Of a stretch of DNA of 55,094 nt, positions 43,401-49,950 are shown one piece after another. Under the pieces are notes generated by a model. That model did no database searches. It had not been told where the DNA came from and saw only the letters and a program-made list of their open reading frames with translations. This DNA comes from a virus, in IMG/VR virus record IMGVR_UViG_3300044955_000042, positions 1 through 55,094 of that record; one strand, 5' to 3'. The translations under genes and the position numbers were made by a program. How positions within the stretch are numbered: position 1 is the first letter of the stretch; each line of letters starts with the position of its first letter.

Positions 43401-43812
43401 TCTCTTCTTCTAGTGGATCTCTTAAACCAAGTCGAGACGCTTCAAGTTTTTTAGCTTTGTGGTACGCATCTCGAAACTTCTTGGCGAGTCTCTTTGCATC
43501 GACGTACTCTTTAACTTTGTATTGTTCTGCGTTTACACGCTTTTGCAAACCAACATGTGATATACTACGCCCTGATTTTGTACTTAGCCAAGCTGCTACG
43601 TCCCGTAGGCTGTAGCTCTTTAAGTGTTGCTTAGCTACTTCAAGAAGAATTAACTCGTGTTCAACCGGTAGTAGAACCTCATCATCATTTGGATCTCTTT
43701 TATAGCCAAATGGGACAACCCGTCCTATTCTAACAATTGGATAAAACTTATAACCTGTATCGTCTTTATCAGGGGCCGGAATCCGGAATAGTTCTGGTTT
43801 TTTATTACTCAT
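43354..43812 (-). CDS. HTH protein next to terminase (152 aa)
   Basis: Contains SLRDVAAWLSTKSGRSISH and VGLQKRV, a resolvase-style helix-turn-helix, followed by a basic helical tail (LAKKFRDAYHKAKKLEASRL). Located between the two terminase genes and overlapping both. It may bind packaging-site DNA or help the small subunit; this is inference from place and fold. Confidence 0.65.
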   Translation of the reverse strand: MSNKKPELFRIPAPDKDDTGYKFYPIVRIGRVVPFGYKRDPNDDEVLLPVEHELILLEVAKQHLKSYSLRDVAAWLSTKSGRSISHVGLQKRVNAEQYKVKEYVDAKRLAKKFRDAYHKAKKLEASRLGLRDPLEEEIDDELYSGLDKTIKG

Positions 43813-44167
43813 CGCTCTTTGCTGGTAAAATAAACAGCGGGTTGGGGGCAGAAACTTCTACTTTCTCTTTTGGTTTAAAACCTGCACGGTCCAAAAGATC
43901 TTTTGCTGCCGTCATACGCTCCTTATTTCCCATCTCCGTGGGGTTAATAAGAACATCATACATTGTGTATGCAGCTTTTGCAGAGCTAATACCGATAAAC
44001 TCTTCAGTTTTCTCAGCAATGTGTTCACGCAGTACATTCACAATATCGGAAGTTGCAGTGTTTTCACTGTAACCAGCAAGCCGTTTAGCCTGCAAATAGT
44101 CTCCACCTGCCTCGGTAAAGAGTACATTCAAGAACTTCTGTTGTTTTTCGTTCAGGTTCTTAGCCAT
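43805..44167 (-). CDS. terS: Terminase small subunit-like
   Basis: 120 aa. N-terminal LNEKQQKFLNVLFTEAGGDY with AKRLAGYSENTATSDI is the helix-turn-helix seen in small terminases of this kind; C-terminal ERMTAAKDLLDRAGFKPKEK is also typical. It recognises the packaging site and feeds the large subunit. Confidence 0.82.
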   Translation of the reverse strand: MAKNLNEKQQKFLNVLFTEAGGDYLQAKRLAGYSENTATSDIVNVLREHIAEKTEEFIGISSAKAAYTMYDVLINPTEMGNKERMTAAKDLLDRAGFKPKEKVEVSAPNPLFILPAKSDE

Positions 44168-44177
44168 TCTGAATCCT

Positions 44178-44324
44178 TTAGTCTTCTCCGTAAACGATGT
44201 TATAAATATCGCCTCGATATAGACCTATATCTTTAAGTTGTTTGTCTGAGAGAGCACGTAGCTGCCAGTAAGCTGCACGTTTTGTTTGAATTTCAGAAAT
44301 TACGTCAAAAATCTTCTTAAGCAT
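44178..44324 (-). CDS. DUF1127-family small protein (48 aa)
   Basis: Begins MLKKIFDVISEIQ and carries the DUF1127 core: YWQLRALSDKQLKDIG then LYRGDI, which fits the family theme RELxxLsDreLxDIGlsRxdI. DUF1127 proteins are short, Arg-rich and mostly from alphaproteobacteria and other proteobacteria, where they are tied to RNA or phosphate and carbon regulation. A strong ribosome site (GGAGGTAAC) precedes the ATG. Its presence in the late operon of a phage suggests capture from an alphaproteobacterial host. Confidence 0.8.
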   Translation of the reverse strand: MLKKIFDVISEIQTKRAAYWQLRALSDKQLKDIGLYRGDIYNIVYGED

Positions 44325-44354
44325 TGTTACCTCCATGAACTTATGCTGGGGGTA

Positions 44355-44360
44355 GTTATA
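44355..44360 (-). promoter_or_regulatory. Possible -10 element before the DUF1127 gene
   Basis: TATAACT on the - strand, the same -10 as the other late promoters, about 30 bases before the ATG at 44324 in an 88-base gap. No good -35 at the right distance (nearest TTGCAA is too far), so this is weak. Confidence 0.3.
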
Positions 44361-44412
44361 CCTAATATAGTGTGTGGGAGTAGTGCTTATATTGCAACCC
44401 CGTTATGACCAA

Positions 44413-44775
44413 TTAGCCAACTGGCATAAAGGTTTCAACTACAGTGCACATAGCATCAATGTTTGGGGTTGAGTTACCTGAAGGGGTAATGTCAATTTCA
44501 TCACCCGGTTCAAGGACAAGTGTTGCCCCAGTAAGGAGGATAAACTCTCCGGCGGTCATATTCTTACCGCCAATAAGGCTGAAGCTGGTGGAGGCGCTAT
44601 GGTCATACCAAGTGCCACTTACTGTAGTGTTACCGTTAGCATTGACTACAAATAGCATCTCCACCTCAGCCCGGCAATTAGCTGGACAAGTGTACAAAAC
44701 TTCTGTTTGGTCCTCTGTTTCACAGGAAACACCAAAGCTTTGTCTACGTGCTGGTTTGCCGGGATTTGTCAGCAT
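44413..44775 (-). CDS. Unknown beta-rich protein with conserved-looking cysteines (120 aa)
   Basis: Contains GVSCETEDQTEVLYTCPANC and later NIDAMCTVVETF, so four Cys in total, and a jelly-roll-like run of strands (AEVEMLFVVNANGNTTVSG; ATLVLEPGDEIDITPSG). It could be a capsid decoration or other virion surface protein, judging by fold type and late position; not proven. Confidence 0.6.
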   Translation of the reverse strand: MLTNPGKPARRQSFGVSCETEDQTEVLYTCPANCRAEVEMLFVVNANGNTTVSGTWYDHSASTSFSLIGGKNMTAGEFILLTGATLVLEPGDEIDITPSGNSTPNIDAMCTVVETFMPVG

Positions 44776-45095
44776 TACTTTTTAGCAACCTTTTTCTTGA
44801 TCTTTGCCACCCAAGCCTCATTGACCTCTGGTGTAGAAGGGTCATCAGATACAAACTCACCAGATTCTGTACGTGCTCGTACAACTTCAACCTCTGGATC
44901 TTTTACTGAAGGCTTCTTAGCAACTTTTTTAGGTTTAATGGGTGTTTTAAGGGCCTCCAGCACTGCTGGATCTTTACTCTCAACAGTACCATAAGGGTTT
45001 ACTGAGGCAATAACGTCACCTTTTGGCCCAGTGACTTTATTACTATACACCTTATAGCCGAGCTTTTCAAGTTCTTTTTTATGACTTTCAAACAT
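44775..45095 (-). CDS. Small basic protein, unknown function (106 aa)
   Basis: Begins MFESHKKELEKLGYKVYSN and has KVTGPKGDVIASVNPYG, then a Lys/Pro linker and ends in KKKVAKK. Part of the run of small basic late proteins. Not recognised. Confidence 0.55.
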   Translation of the reverse strand: MFESHKKELEKLGYKVYSNKVTGPKGDVIASVNPYGTVESKDPAVLEALKTPIKPKKVAKKPSVKDPEVEVVRARTESGEFVSDDPSTPEVNEAWVAKIKKKVAKK

Positions 45096-45769
45096 TATTT
45101 AAAAAGACCTTTCTTACGGTGGTCTGTGTGACCTTTACGAGACTTGCTGACAAGACCGCCTTTAGCCATACCCGGAATAGAGGGGCCCTGTTTGCCAGGA
45201 ACAGAGTTCACACGTTTACGGCGAGCTCTCGCATCGTCTGTAGTGTCTACAGTTCTTTTGCTTGTCTTCTGAGACTCACGAGCTTTCTTCATAAACTCTT
45301 GTTTAGACAGGTTAGCAGGAAGACCATAAGCAAGCCTTTTAAGTGCGTTGTTGCCAGTGATGTCCAAGTACTCTTCCCAAGTAACACCGTTAAGCTTTAG
45401 CTTTGGGCCAGAGGGCGCATTGGTACGTCCTGAACGTGCATCATCTGTAGTGTCTACAGTGGACTTACGTTTTGTGCTTGGAGCATTGGTACGTGCTGAA
45501 CGTGCATCATCTGTGGTATCTACCATAGACTTTTTCTTTGCCGCAGGCTTTTTAGCAGCTGAAGATTTCTTTTTATTTTTCTTATCTTCGTCAGAGACTC
45601 TACGAGCACCCTTGAGTGAAGACTTCATACCTGGGCCTTGTACGCCAGCTTTACCATCGGCACCAATAAGGTCTCCAAGGAAGGTATCACCAAAGTTCTT
45701 CTTACCATCTTTGTTGATGTCTTTAAGCTTCTTTGAGTACAAGCCTTTTTTCTTTTTCTTCTCAGCCAT
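45095..45769 (-). CDS. Lys-rich protein with VDTTDDAR repeats (224 aa)
   Basis: N terminus LYSKKLKDINKDGKKNFGD leads into a Gly-rich loop. Three copies of VDTTDDAR (two followed by SARTNAPS or SGRTNAPS) are separated by Lys-rich linkers; a small folded part (LNGVTWEEYLDITGNNAL) lies between copies two and three. The high Lys and Ala content recalls histone-tail-like DNA-binding proteins. Function unknown; a DNA-condensing or virion-internal role is a guess. Confidence 0.65.
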   Translation of the reverse strand: MAEKKKKKGLYSKKLKDINKDGKKNFGDTFLGDLIGADGKAGVQGPGMKSSLKGARRVSDEDKKNKKKSSAAKKPAAKKKSMVDTTDDARSARTNAPSTKRKSTVDTTDDARSGRTNAPSGPKLKLNGVTWEEYLDITGNNALKRLAYGLPANLSKQEFMKKARESQKTSKRTVDTTDDARARRKRVNSVPGKQGPSIPGMAKGGLVSKSRKGHTDHRKKGLFK

Positions 45770-45936
45770 TATTTCTTCGCCTTACGGTTTGGTTTCATTG
45801 AGGCACCACAGTTCGCTTTAACCATGCCACCTTTTGCATAACCAGGTTTCTTCTTACCCATACCACCGGCCATATAGCCCATTGGTTTTTTAGTGTCCAT
45901 GGCCATTCCGCCACCCATATAACCTTGCTTTTTCAT
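45769..45936 (-). CDS. Gly/Met-rich small protein (55 aa)
   Basis: Begins MKKQGYMGGGMAMDTKKPMG and continues with YMAGGMGKKKPG and YAKGGMVKANCGAS. Its stop overlaps the start of the next gene. Proteins with this xGGM-KK pattern are frequent next to small basic genes in marine phages. It is likely disordered; possibly virion-packed. Confidence 0.65.
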   Translation of the reverse strand: MKKQGYMGGGMAMDTKKPMGYMAGGMGKKKPGYAKGGMVKANCGASMKPNRKAKK

Positions 45937-46196
45937 TACTTGCTCCTATGTTTTGCAGTCTTTTTAGCAATCTTCTTAGGCTGACTTGAGAACTGTTCTC
46001 CCTTTTTTGTGTCAGCCCGCTTCTTAGCAGAAGTAGCAGCATACTCTTTGGGTGAGAGGGCTTCTCTTGCTTTCTTTGGAAGGTACCGTTCTCCGGTAGC
46101 TTTTGGACCTTGTGTGGAGGGTTTACCAGACTTGGTACCCCACTTCTCTTTAGTCCATTTGTCTAAAGATTTCTGAGAAGACTTTTTAGCACTCAT
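45936..46196 (-). CDS. Small basic protein (86 aa)
   Basis: Contains SLDKWTKEKWGTKSGKPS and GERYLPKKAREALSPKEYA, ending in KKIAKKTAKHRSK. I recognise this as a recurrent marine-phage family without a settled function. Starts in an ATGA-like overlap with the previous stop. Confidence 0.65.
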   Translation of the reverse strand: MSAKKSSQKSLDKWTKEKWGTKSGKPSTQGPKATGERYLPKKAREALSPKEYAATSAKKRADTKKGEQFSSQPKKIAKKTAKHRSK

Positions 46197-46384
46197 TTGT
46201 AGCCACCGCCTTTAGCCTTGTACTCTTTAGCAAGCATTTGAGCCTTCCGTGCGGACCACTGCCCAGCCTTACCACCTTTAGTACCAGCCTTAATCTTTTC
46301 AAAGAGGTTCTTACGCATAGTAGGCTTTGTGTAGTTGCCTGCTTCGTTGACCTTCGATTTGGTTTTCTTTTTAGCTACAGGCAT
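46193..46384 (-). CDS. Small basic protein (63 aa)
   Basis: Core is YTKPTMRKNLFEKIKAGTKG then GKAGQWSARKAQMLAKEY, ending KAKGGGYK. This too is a recurrent marine-phage family. Basic and probably DNA-binding, though no direct evidence is visible. Function unknown. Confidence 0.65.
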   Translation of the reverse strand: MPVAKKKTKSKVNEAGNYTKPTMRKNLFEKIKAGTKGGKAGQWSARKAQMLAKEYKAKGGGYK

Positions 46385-46387
46385 GAA

Positions 46388-46873
46388 TCACCACTTAGCC
46401 TTATCAGAGACTGCTCTACACACTGCAATAAACTCATCCTGACTGTAAGATTGTTTCATCATGTTTACCTTAGACGTAACCCACTGTACGTTACCTTTAA
46501 TGTACCCCAAGGAACTGTCTATACGATCTAGTGAGGCGTTATTGTTGAGGCCCATTGCATCAAGGCTTTCCCCCGATAGTGCACACTCAAAGTCTTGCTC
46601 TATAAGCAAGTCCGCTAAGTCCTCAAAAGAAACGCTAAACTCAATCCCACGCGTCTCAGCACCTGTCTTATACTTATGTGCAAAAGAGGCTCGAAGAACA
46701 CCTTTGTAGTAACCCTTGTGGGCATTATTTTCAGGGTCGTTATTAGTACAAGCCTTGCAGCGCTTACCTAGCACTTTTGACTCGACTGCATAGTTCTTAC
46801 GCAGGTAGGTCTGCTGAACCCCGCACTGAGGGCAATCCTTAGCAAAACGTCCATTGTCTAATTCAGTCACCAT
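46388..46873 (-). CDS. HNH-type protein with zinc ribbon (161 aa)
   Basis: N-terminal CPQCG and CKACT form a zinc ribbon. Toward the C terminus, CALSGES and SLDRIDSSLGYIKGNVQWV match the treble-clef pattern of HNH endonucleases that carry D-R-x-D-x2-x-GY-x2-GN. The exact H-N-H is not clear, so an active nuclease is probable rather than certain. It may be a free-standing (homing-like) endonuclease set into the small-gene cluster. It overlaps the previous gene by 7 bases. Confidence 0.7.
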   Translation of the reverse strand: MVTELDNGRFAKDCPQCGVQQTYLRKNYAVESKVLGKRCKACTNNDPENNAHKGYYKGVLRASFAHKYKTGAETRGIEFSVSFEDLADLLIEQDFECALSGESLDAMGLNNNASLDRIDSSLGYIKGNVQWVTSKVNMMKQSYSQDEFIAVCRAVSDKAKW

Positions 46874-47163
46874 TTCGTACGGTCCGACCAGTAGGCAGCA
46901 CTCATCTTACCCTTAGCAATGTTCTTTGCGTGACGTGCCTTAAAGGATGCACGTTTCTTTTTCATCTTGTCAGATTCATTAACTTTAGGTTTACCAGCTG
47001 TGCTTGCACCCTGCTCTCCAAAACGGATAGTCTTGATCTTATCACCCTCTTTAGCGACAACGACGTGAGACTTCTTTGGATGATTGGGTGTGCGCTTTGG
47101 TTTATTAAAACCACTAACACCAGCTCGTTCAAGTCTTGAATCTTTTTTCTTTTTCTCGGCCAT
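46867..47163 (-). CDS. Basic protein with recurrent marine-phage domain (98 aa)
   Basis: Pattern GVSGFNKPKRTPNHPKKSH, then VVVAKEGDKIKTIRFGEQG and KKRASFKARHAKNIAKGKMS with AAYWSDRTKW at the end. I recall this family from cyanophages and other marine phages (a DUF6321-type annotation, unchecked). The Lys/Arg content suggests nucleic-acid contact. Confidence 0.7.
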   Translation of the reverse strand: MAEKKKKDSRLERAGVSGFNKPKRTPNHPKKSHVVVAKEGDKIKTIRFGEQGASTAGKPKVNESDKMKKKRASFKARHAKNIAKGKMSAAYWSDRTKW

Positions 47164-47423
47164 TACTTCTTACCAGCTTTTTTGTTTCTTGGGAAGGAAC
47201 GGTTTGCAGACTTTGACTTAACTGCTAGGTTTGACTTCTTGTTGTCTTTTGGATTACCGTTACGGTGATCAACATCTTTGCCGTCACCCTTTTTAACCTT
47301 ACCGGCTTTCATAAGCTTTGCACGTGCAGCGTTCCTAGAGGCTCTCTTCTTCTTTTGCTCTGGGCTTGCGTGGTACTTAGCCTCTTGCTTGTAGTTACGT
47401 TTATACCCGGGGCTTGAAGGCAT
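47163..47423 (-). CDS. Basic HNH-like small protein (86 aa)
   Basis: YKRNYKQEAKYHASPEQKKK, then SRNAARAKLMKAGKV and GKDVDHRNGNPKDNKKSNL, ending in RSFPRNKKAGKK. The DVDHRNGNP-x-N-x4-NL stretch is the HNH-like core (His, Asn, Asn), so a nicking or DNA-binding role is possible. A recurrent family at late positions in marine phages. Confidence 0.68.
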   Translation of the reverse strand: MPSSPGYKRNYKQEAKYHASPEQKKKRASRNAARAKLMKAGKVKKGDGKDVDHRNGNPKDNKKSNLAVKSKSANRSFPRNKKAGKK

Positions 47424-47802
47424 TTATAATTCCTCTCATAATTTCTGCTGGAGATGGGATCAGGAATCCGCAGAGAACTCCAAACAGTAATATCAGCCAG
47501 ACAGGTACCTCATTGATCACAATAGTGCTGGGAGCGTCTGTGCTGACCTTAGAGGTAGTAACTGACTGGTCTATGGTATCTACCCTGCCCTGAGGTCTTA
47601 CACTCACTGTAGGGGCTATATTATTTGTCGTACCCAGAGTTTGGGTATTTGTCTTCCCCGCCTGTACGTTGGCCGCTACGTTCGGACCTCCCCCGGTGAG
47701 TAGACTTAGTGGACCCTTGCTGCAGCTTGGCATACTGATCAAAACCAAAAGCAGCAGCAGCAAAAGAGAAGATCGGCCACACAAGAACTTCAACAATCTC
47801 AA
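47401..47802 (-). CDS. Spanin-like lipoprotein (133 aa)
   Basis: Signal with LLLLLLLVLISMPSC as a lipobox-like end, then GGGPNVAANVQAGKTNTQT and a segment with VRPQGRVDTIDQS, then a C-terminal membrane segment (VWLILLFGVLCGFLIP). The GGGPNVAANxQxGKTN stretch is what I recall from the 'spanin2' phage family. Its first 182 bases lie inside the holin-like gene in another frame, as nested spanin genes often do. With both a lipid anchor and a membrane segment it could fuse inner and outer membranes by itself (unimolecular spanin). Confidence 0.72.
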   Translation of the reverse strand: MRLLKFLCGRSSLLLLLLLVLISMPSCSKGPLSLLTGGGPNVAANVQAGKTNTQTLGTTNNIAPTVSVRPQGRVDTIDQSVTTSKVSTDAPSTIVINEVPVWLILLFGVLCGFLIPSPAEIMRGIINAFKPRV

Positions 47803-47875
47803 TCCCTTTTACCTCTACAATGTAGACCAACCAGAGAAGTAGGATTACTGCCAACTCCCTCTTGAAGGTCTTCAT
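47621..47875 (-). CDS. Holin-like membrane protein (84 aa)
   Basis: Two membrane segments (LAVILLLWLVYIV and VLVWPIFSFAAAAFGFDQY) separated by a short charged turn, and a basic, Gln/Gly-rich tail. This fits a class II-type holin with two spans. Placed between the endolysin cluster and the spanin gene. Starts in an ATGA overlap with the preceding gene. Confidence 0.68.
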   Translation of the reverse strand: MKTFKRELAVILLLWLVYIVEVKGIEIVEVLVWPIFSFAAAAFGFDQYAKLQQGSTKSTHRGRSERSGQRTGGEDKYPNSGYDK

Positions 47876-48138
47876 TTTTCTCTTGCCATACTGTCTAAGA
47901 TCATACGGATAGATTTTATATTCTCATCTATACGTCCAAGCGTAATTGCCTGACTCTGCACAACCTGCTCGAGGCCACTTGTACGTGTTTCAAGTCTTAG
48001 AAGCTCTTTTTGGTTAGAATCTACGTCATTACGTAGTGTTGCCACAAACCAAATCAATGCAATTGTTTGCATAATGATAGCTAAGATAAAAGTAATTGGG
48101 ACACTCTTTGACAAGTGCCACTGCGAGTCTTGGCTCAT
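47872..48138 (-). CDS. Single-span coiled-coil membrane protein of the lysis cluster (88 aa)
   Basis: N-terminal cytoplasmic WHLSKSVPITFILAIIMQTI leads into one membrane segment, followed by a periplasmic coiled coil (NQKELLRLETRTSGLEQVV) with a helix to the end. This is the layout of an i-spanin or of a holin-type accessory. Coupled to the endolysin by an overlap. Which lysis role it takes is not decided by sequence. Confidence 0.6.
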   Translation of the reverse strand: MSQDSQWHLSKSVPITFILAIIMQTIALIWFVATLRNDVDSNQKELLRLETRTSGLEQVVQSQAITLGRIDENIKSIRMILDSMAREK

Positions 48139-48509
48139 TTTGGATATGTTCCCCAGCTAAGTTGAAAGTGGGGGCCGTCTGGGAAACTATTCCAGTCACC
48201 ACCCCATTCGATATCTACCCCAAGCTCTTTTGCAGATTCTTTCATTGCATCAGCAATAGGGTAAAAGTGATCCCAGTCCCAAGAGATAGGCCAAGGAGCA
48301 ATATCAACAGCATGACCAGTCAGATGACGAGAGTTCATTGTGGTACTCTTACCAGACTCTACAAGCTCTTTCTGACGATCAATTGATCTCAAACCTTCAA
48401 GAACTGTGAAGTCCTGTTCAGTGATCTCAATAGCTCTTTTAACGACAGAGACAAGATCAGGGTGAACCCCATTAAGTCTGCTCTGACTCTTCACCCCCAA
48501 TTGGTACAT
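48135..48509 (-). CDS. Endolysin, M15 peptidase (L-Ala-D-Glu or D-Ala type)
   Basis: 124 aa when started at the ATG at 48509; a longer upstream frame overlaps the gene before. The zinc motif SxHxxGxAxD is complete as SRHLTGHAVD (His62, Asp69), and the second part SFPDGPHFQLS gives His114 with Asp111 as the likely catalytic acid. M15C-type endolysins cut peptide cross-links in peptidoglycan. No signal peptide, so a holin is needed, and one is nearby. Confidence 0.88.
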   Translation of the reverse strand: MYQLGVKSQSRLNGVHPDLVSVVKRAIEITEQDFTVLEGLRSIDRQKELVESGKSTTMNSRHLTGHAVDIAPWPISWDWDHFYPIADAMKESAKELGVDIEWGGDWNSFPDGPHFQLSWGTYPK

Positions 48510-48750
48510 CTTCCCAATCTCTTTTTCTCTGAGGTTCAAAAACATCTGAAGAAGATAACATACCTTCAAGGTACATACATCTCTCAATTCGATCTAGTGT
48601 CTCCCAATTCCCTGTCGCTTCGTAGTAAGCCCTACGAACGTAGAAGACATCAGACCTTGGAATATGTACTCTCCGTAGTCTGTTAGGGTCGCCACTGACA
48701 AGAGCTTTGTAGAACTCCTCAATGACATTATCACTAGAGTATACTTGCAT
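48472..48750 (-). CDS. First gene of the late operon, unknown function (92 aa)
   Basis: Helical and charged, with DVFYVRRAYYEATGNWETL and RIERCMYLEGML. Its ATG at 48750 lies five bases downstream of a promoter -10, so the mRNA may be nearly leaderless. It overlaps the endolysin start. Not recognised by family, though the position suggests a late-gene role. Confidence 0.65.
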   Translation of the reverse strand: MQVYSSDNVIEEFYKALVSGDPNRLRRVHIPRSDVFYVRRAYYEATGNWETLDRIERCMYLEGMLSSSDVFEPQRKRDWEDVPIGGEESEQT

Positions 48751-48754
48751 AGTA

Positions 48755-48782
48755 GTTATATGGAGTTAGTCATTGAAGTCAA
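48755..48782 (-). promoter_or_regulatory. Sigma70-like promoter opening the late operon
   Basis: On the - strand TTGACT (48782-48777), 16-base spacer, TATAAC (48760-48755), then TACT and the ATG. The same box sequences and spacing as the capsid promoter. Confidence 0.7.
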
Positions 48783-48864
48783 GCTCTTTACCTAAAGAGG
48801 ACGACAAAAACTCTTCTCCTCCTTTTTGGTTAGAGATCTAAAGATATTTTGGGATTTTGTGTAC

Positions 48865-49010
48865 ATACTTTAAGGTATTATTACCTATAATAGATATACT
48901 AATAAGAGATAATAAGACTCTAAGTTGTAAACCTATAAGTACTACCTTTAAGTATTACCTTTAAGGTAATAACCTCTAAGTATATACTTAAAGTATTATA
49001 TACCGCGAAC
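48865..49010. repeat. AT-rich palindromes (TTTAAG / AAGTAT family)
   Basis: Includes the 15-base palindrome TTACCTTTAAGGTAA at 48955-48969, the 12-base palindrome AAGTATATACTT at 48978-48989, and further partial copies (TTTAAGGTATTATTACC). Could be a DNA-unwinding element or protein-binding sites. Confidence 0.7.
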
Positions 49011-49472
49011 CAAAAGGATGTCAAGAGGGAGATGAAAATAAATTATAACTTTATTCACCTCCTCTACCCCCTCTCTCAAAAGCTAGGAAAGAGCCCTAAA
49101 TCACCTTTTGATGGTATTAACATGAAGGTAGACCGCCCGCCAGGGCTTAGAATAGTCGTAGGAGGCTCTGTAAGGGGGTCTACAGCGTCATCTTGGGCTG
49201 TTTGGCTACTACCCCCGCCCAGAGCTATTAGAGGCCTTCTCAGCGGCTTAAAATGCTTAGTTGTAAAATGGGGTAATATAGTACCTAATGTTATAATATA
49301 ACACTATTTTAGCAATCTGTTAACTTTTGCTGCTTTACAAAAGTAAAAATTCCCCCCGCTGTCAGTGTGGGTATATATATAACGTACATCCCCCCCATGG
49401 CCCACGCCCACCCCTTGTTTATAAGGCTCAAATTGATTCTCGCATAGGTAGAAAAAGAATATTATTCTCTCC

Positions 49473-49920
49473 TATAGGTTGAATTTGAATGTGTTTCTAC
49501 CTTGGGTTGCAAACTTTTACAGAATACACGTTGGGGGGAGTGCAACCTATAGGGCATATACAATCCCAGAAACTCTCCCATAGGTTGCACCAACCATCAC
49601 TCGCCCAAAGGTTGAACCAAAACCCCCCTTGCAACCTATAAGTGAATCCCTCCCGATTCTCGTGTGGGTTGTGTTCAATAACGCTTTGCAACCTCACGTT
49701 GTAAAACTAAAAAAGCGTGAACGAATGGGGAACAAACTAGGGGAACAAACCGTGAAAACGCCGTAGGGGTCGAAATTAGCCTCTCTGGTGGCCACCTTGC
49801 GTTTTGAGGTGGTTCAGGTGCTGAAAAAAGAGGTTCCTATCCTGTTCCTATCTTGTTCTCTTTTCGTTCTTGTCGTTCTCTTTTAGGTTGTGTTGCTGCT
49901 ATAGGTTCAACCCTAGGTTG
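49473..49920. repeat. Iteron-like array of TATAGGTTG / CAACCTATA motifs
   Basis: Copies in both orientations: 49473 (+), 49504 (+, GGGTTGCAA), 49541 (-, TGCAACCTATAG), 49580 (+, ATAGGTTGCAC), 49607 (+, AAAGGTTGAA), 49629 (-, TTGCAACCTATAA), 49665 (+, TGGGTTGTG), 49685 (-, TTTGCAACCTC), 49883 (+, TTAGGTTG), 49901 (+, TATAGGTTCAAC) and 49911 (+, CTAGGTTGC). A single outlier, ATAGGTTC, is at 50253. The core AGGTTGCA is imperfect but clearly over-represented. Confidence 0.75.
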
Positions 49921-49930
49921 CTCGCGGGTA

Positions 49931-49950
49931 GTTATATATACGCGCGCGTT
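49931..49950. repeat. Alternating purine-pyrimidine tract
   Basis: A run of TATATATA followed directly by CGCGCGCG (49933-49948), about 17 strictly alternating bases right after the last iteron. A similar TATATATATA run lies near 49371-49380. Such tracts can adopt left-handed DNA or melt easily. Confidence 0.75.

Noticed and set aside
49032-49301. Possible 89 aa gene in the control region
   Set aside because: AGAGGGAG lies too close to the ATG, composition is irregular, and the region holds no other genes. Left as unsupported.
49497-49697. 66-codon - strand frame inside the iteron array
   Set aside because: Made of the repeated motif itself (Cys, Trp, Asn-rich); no ribosome site.
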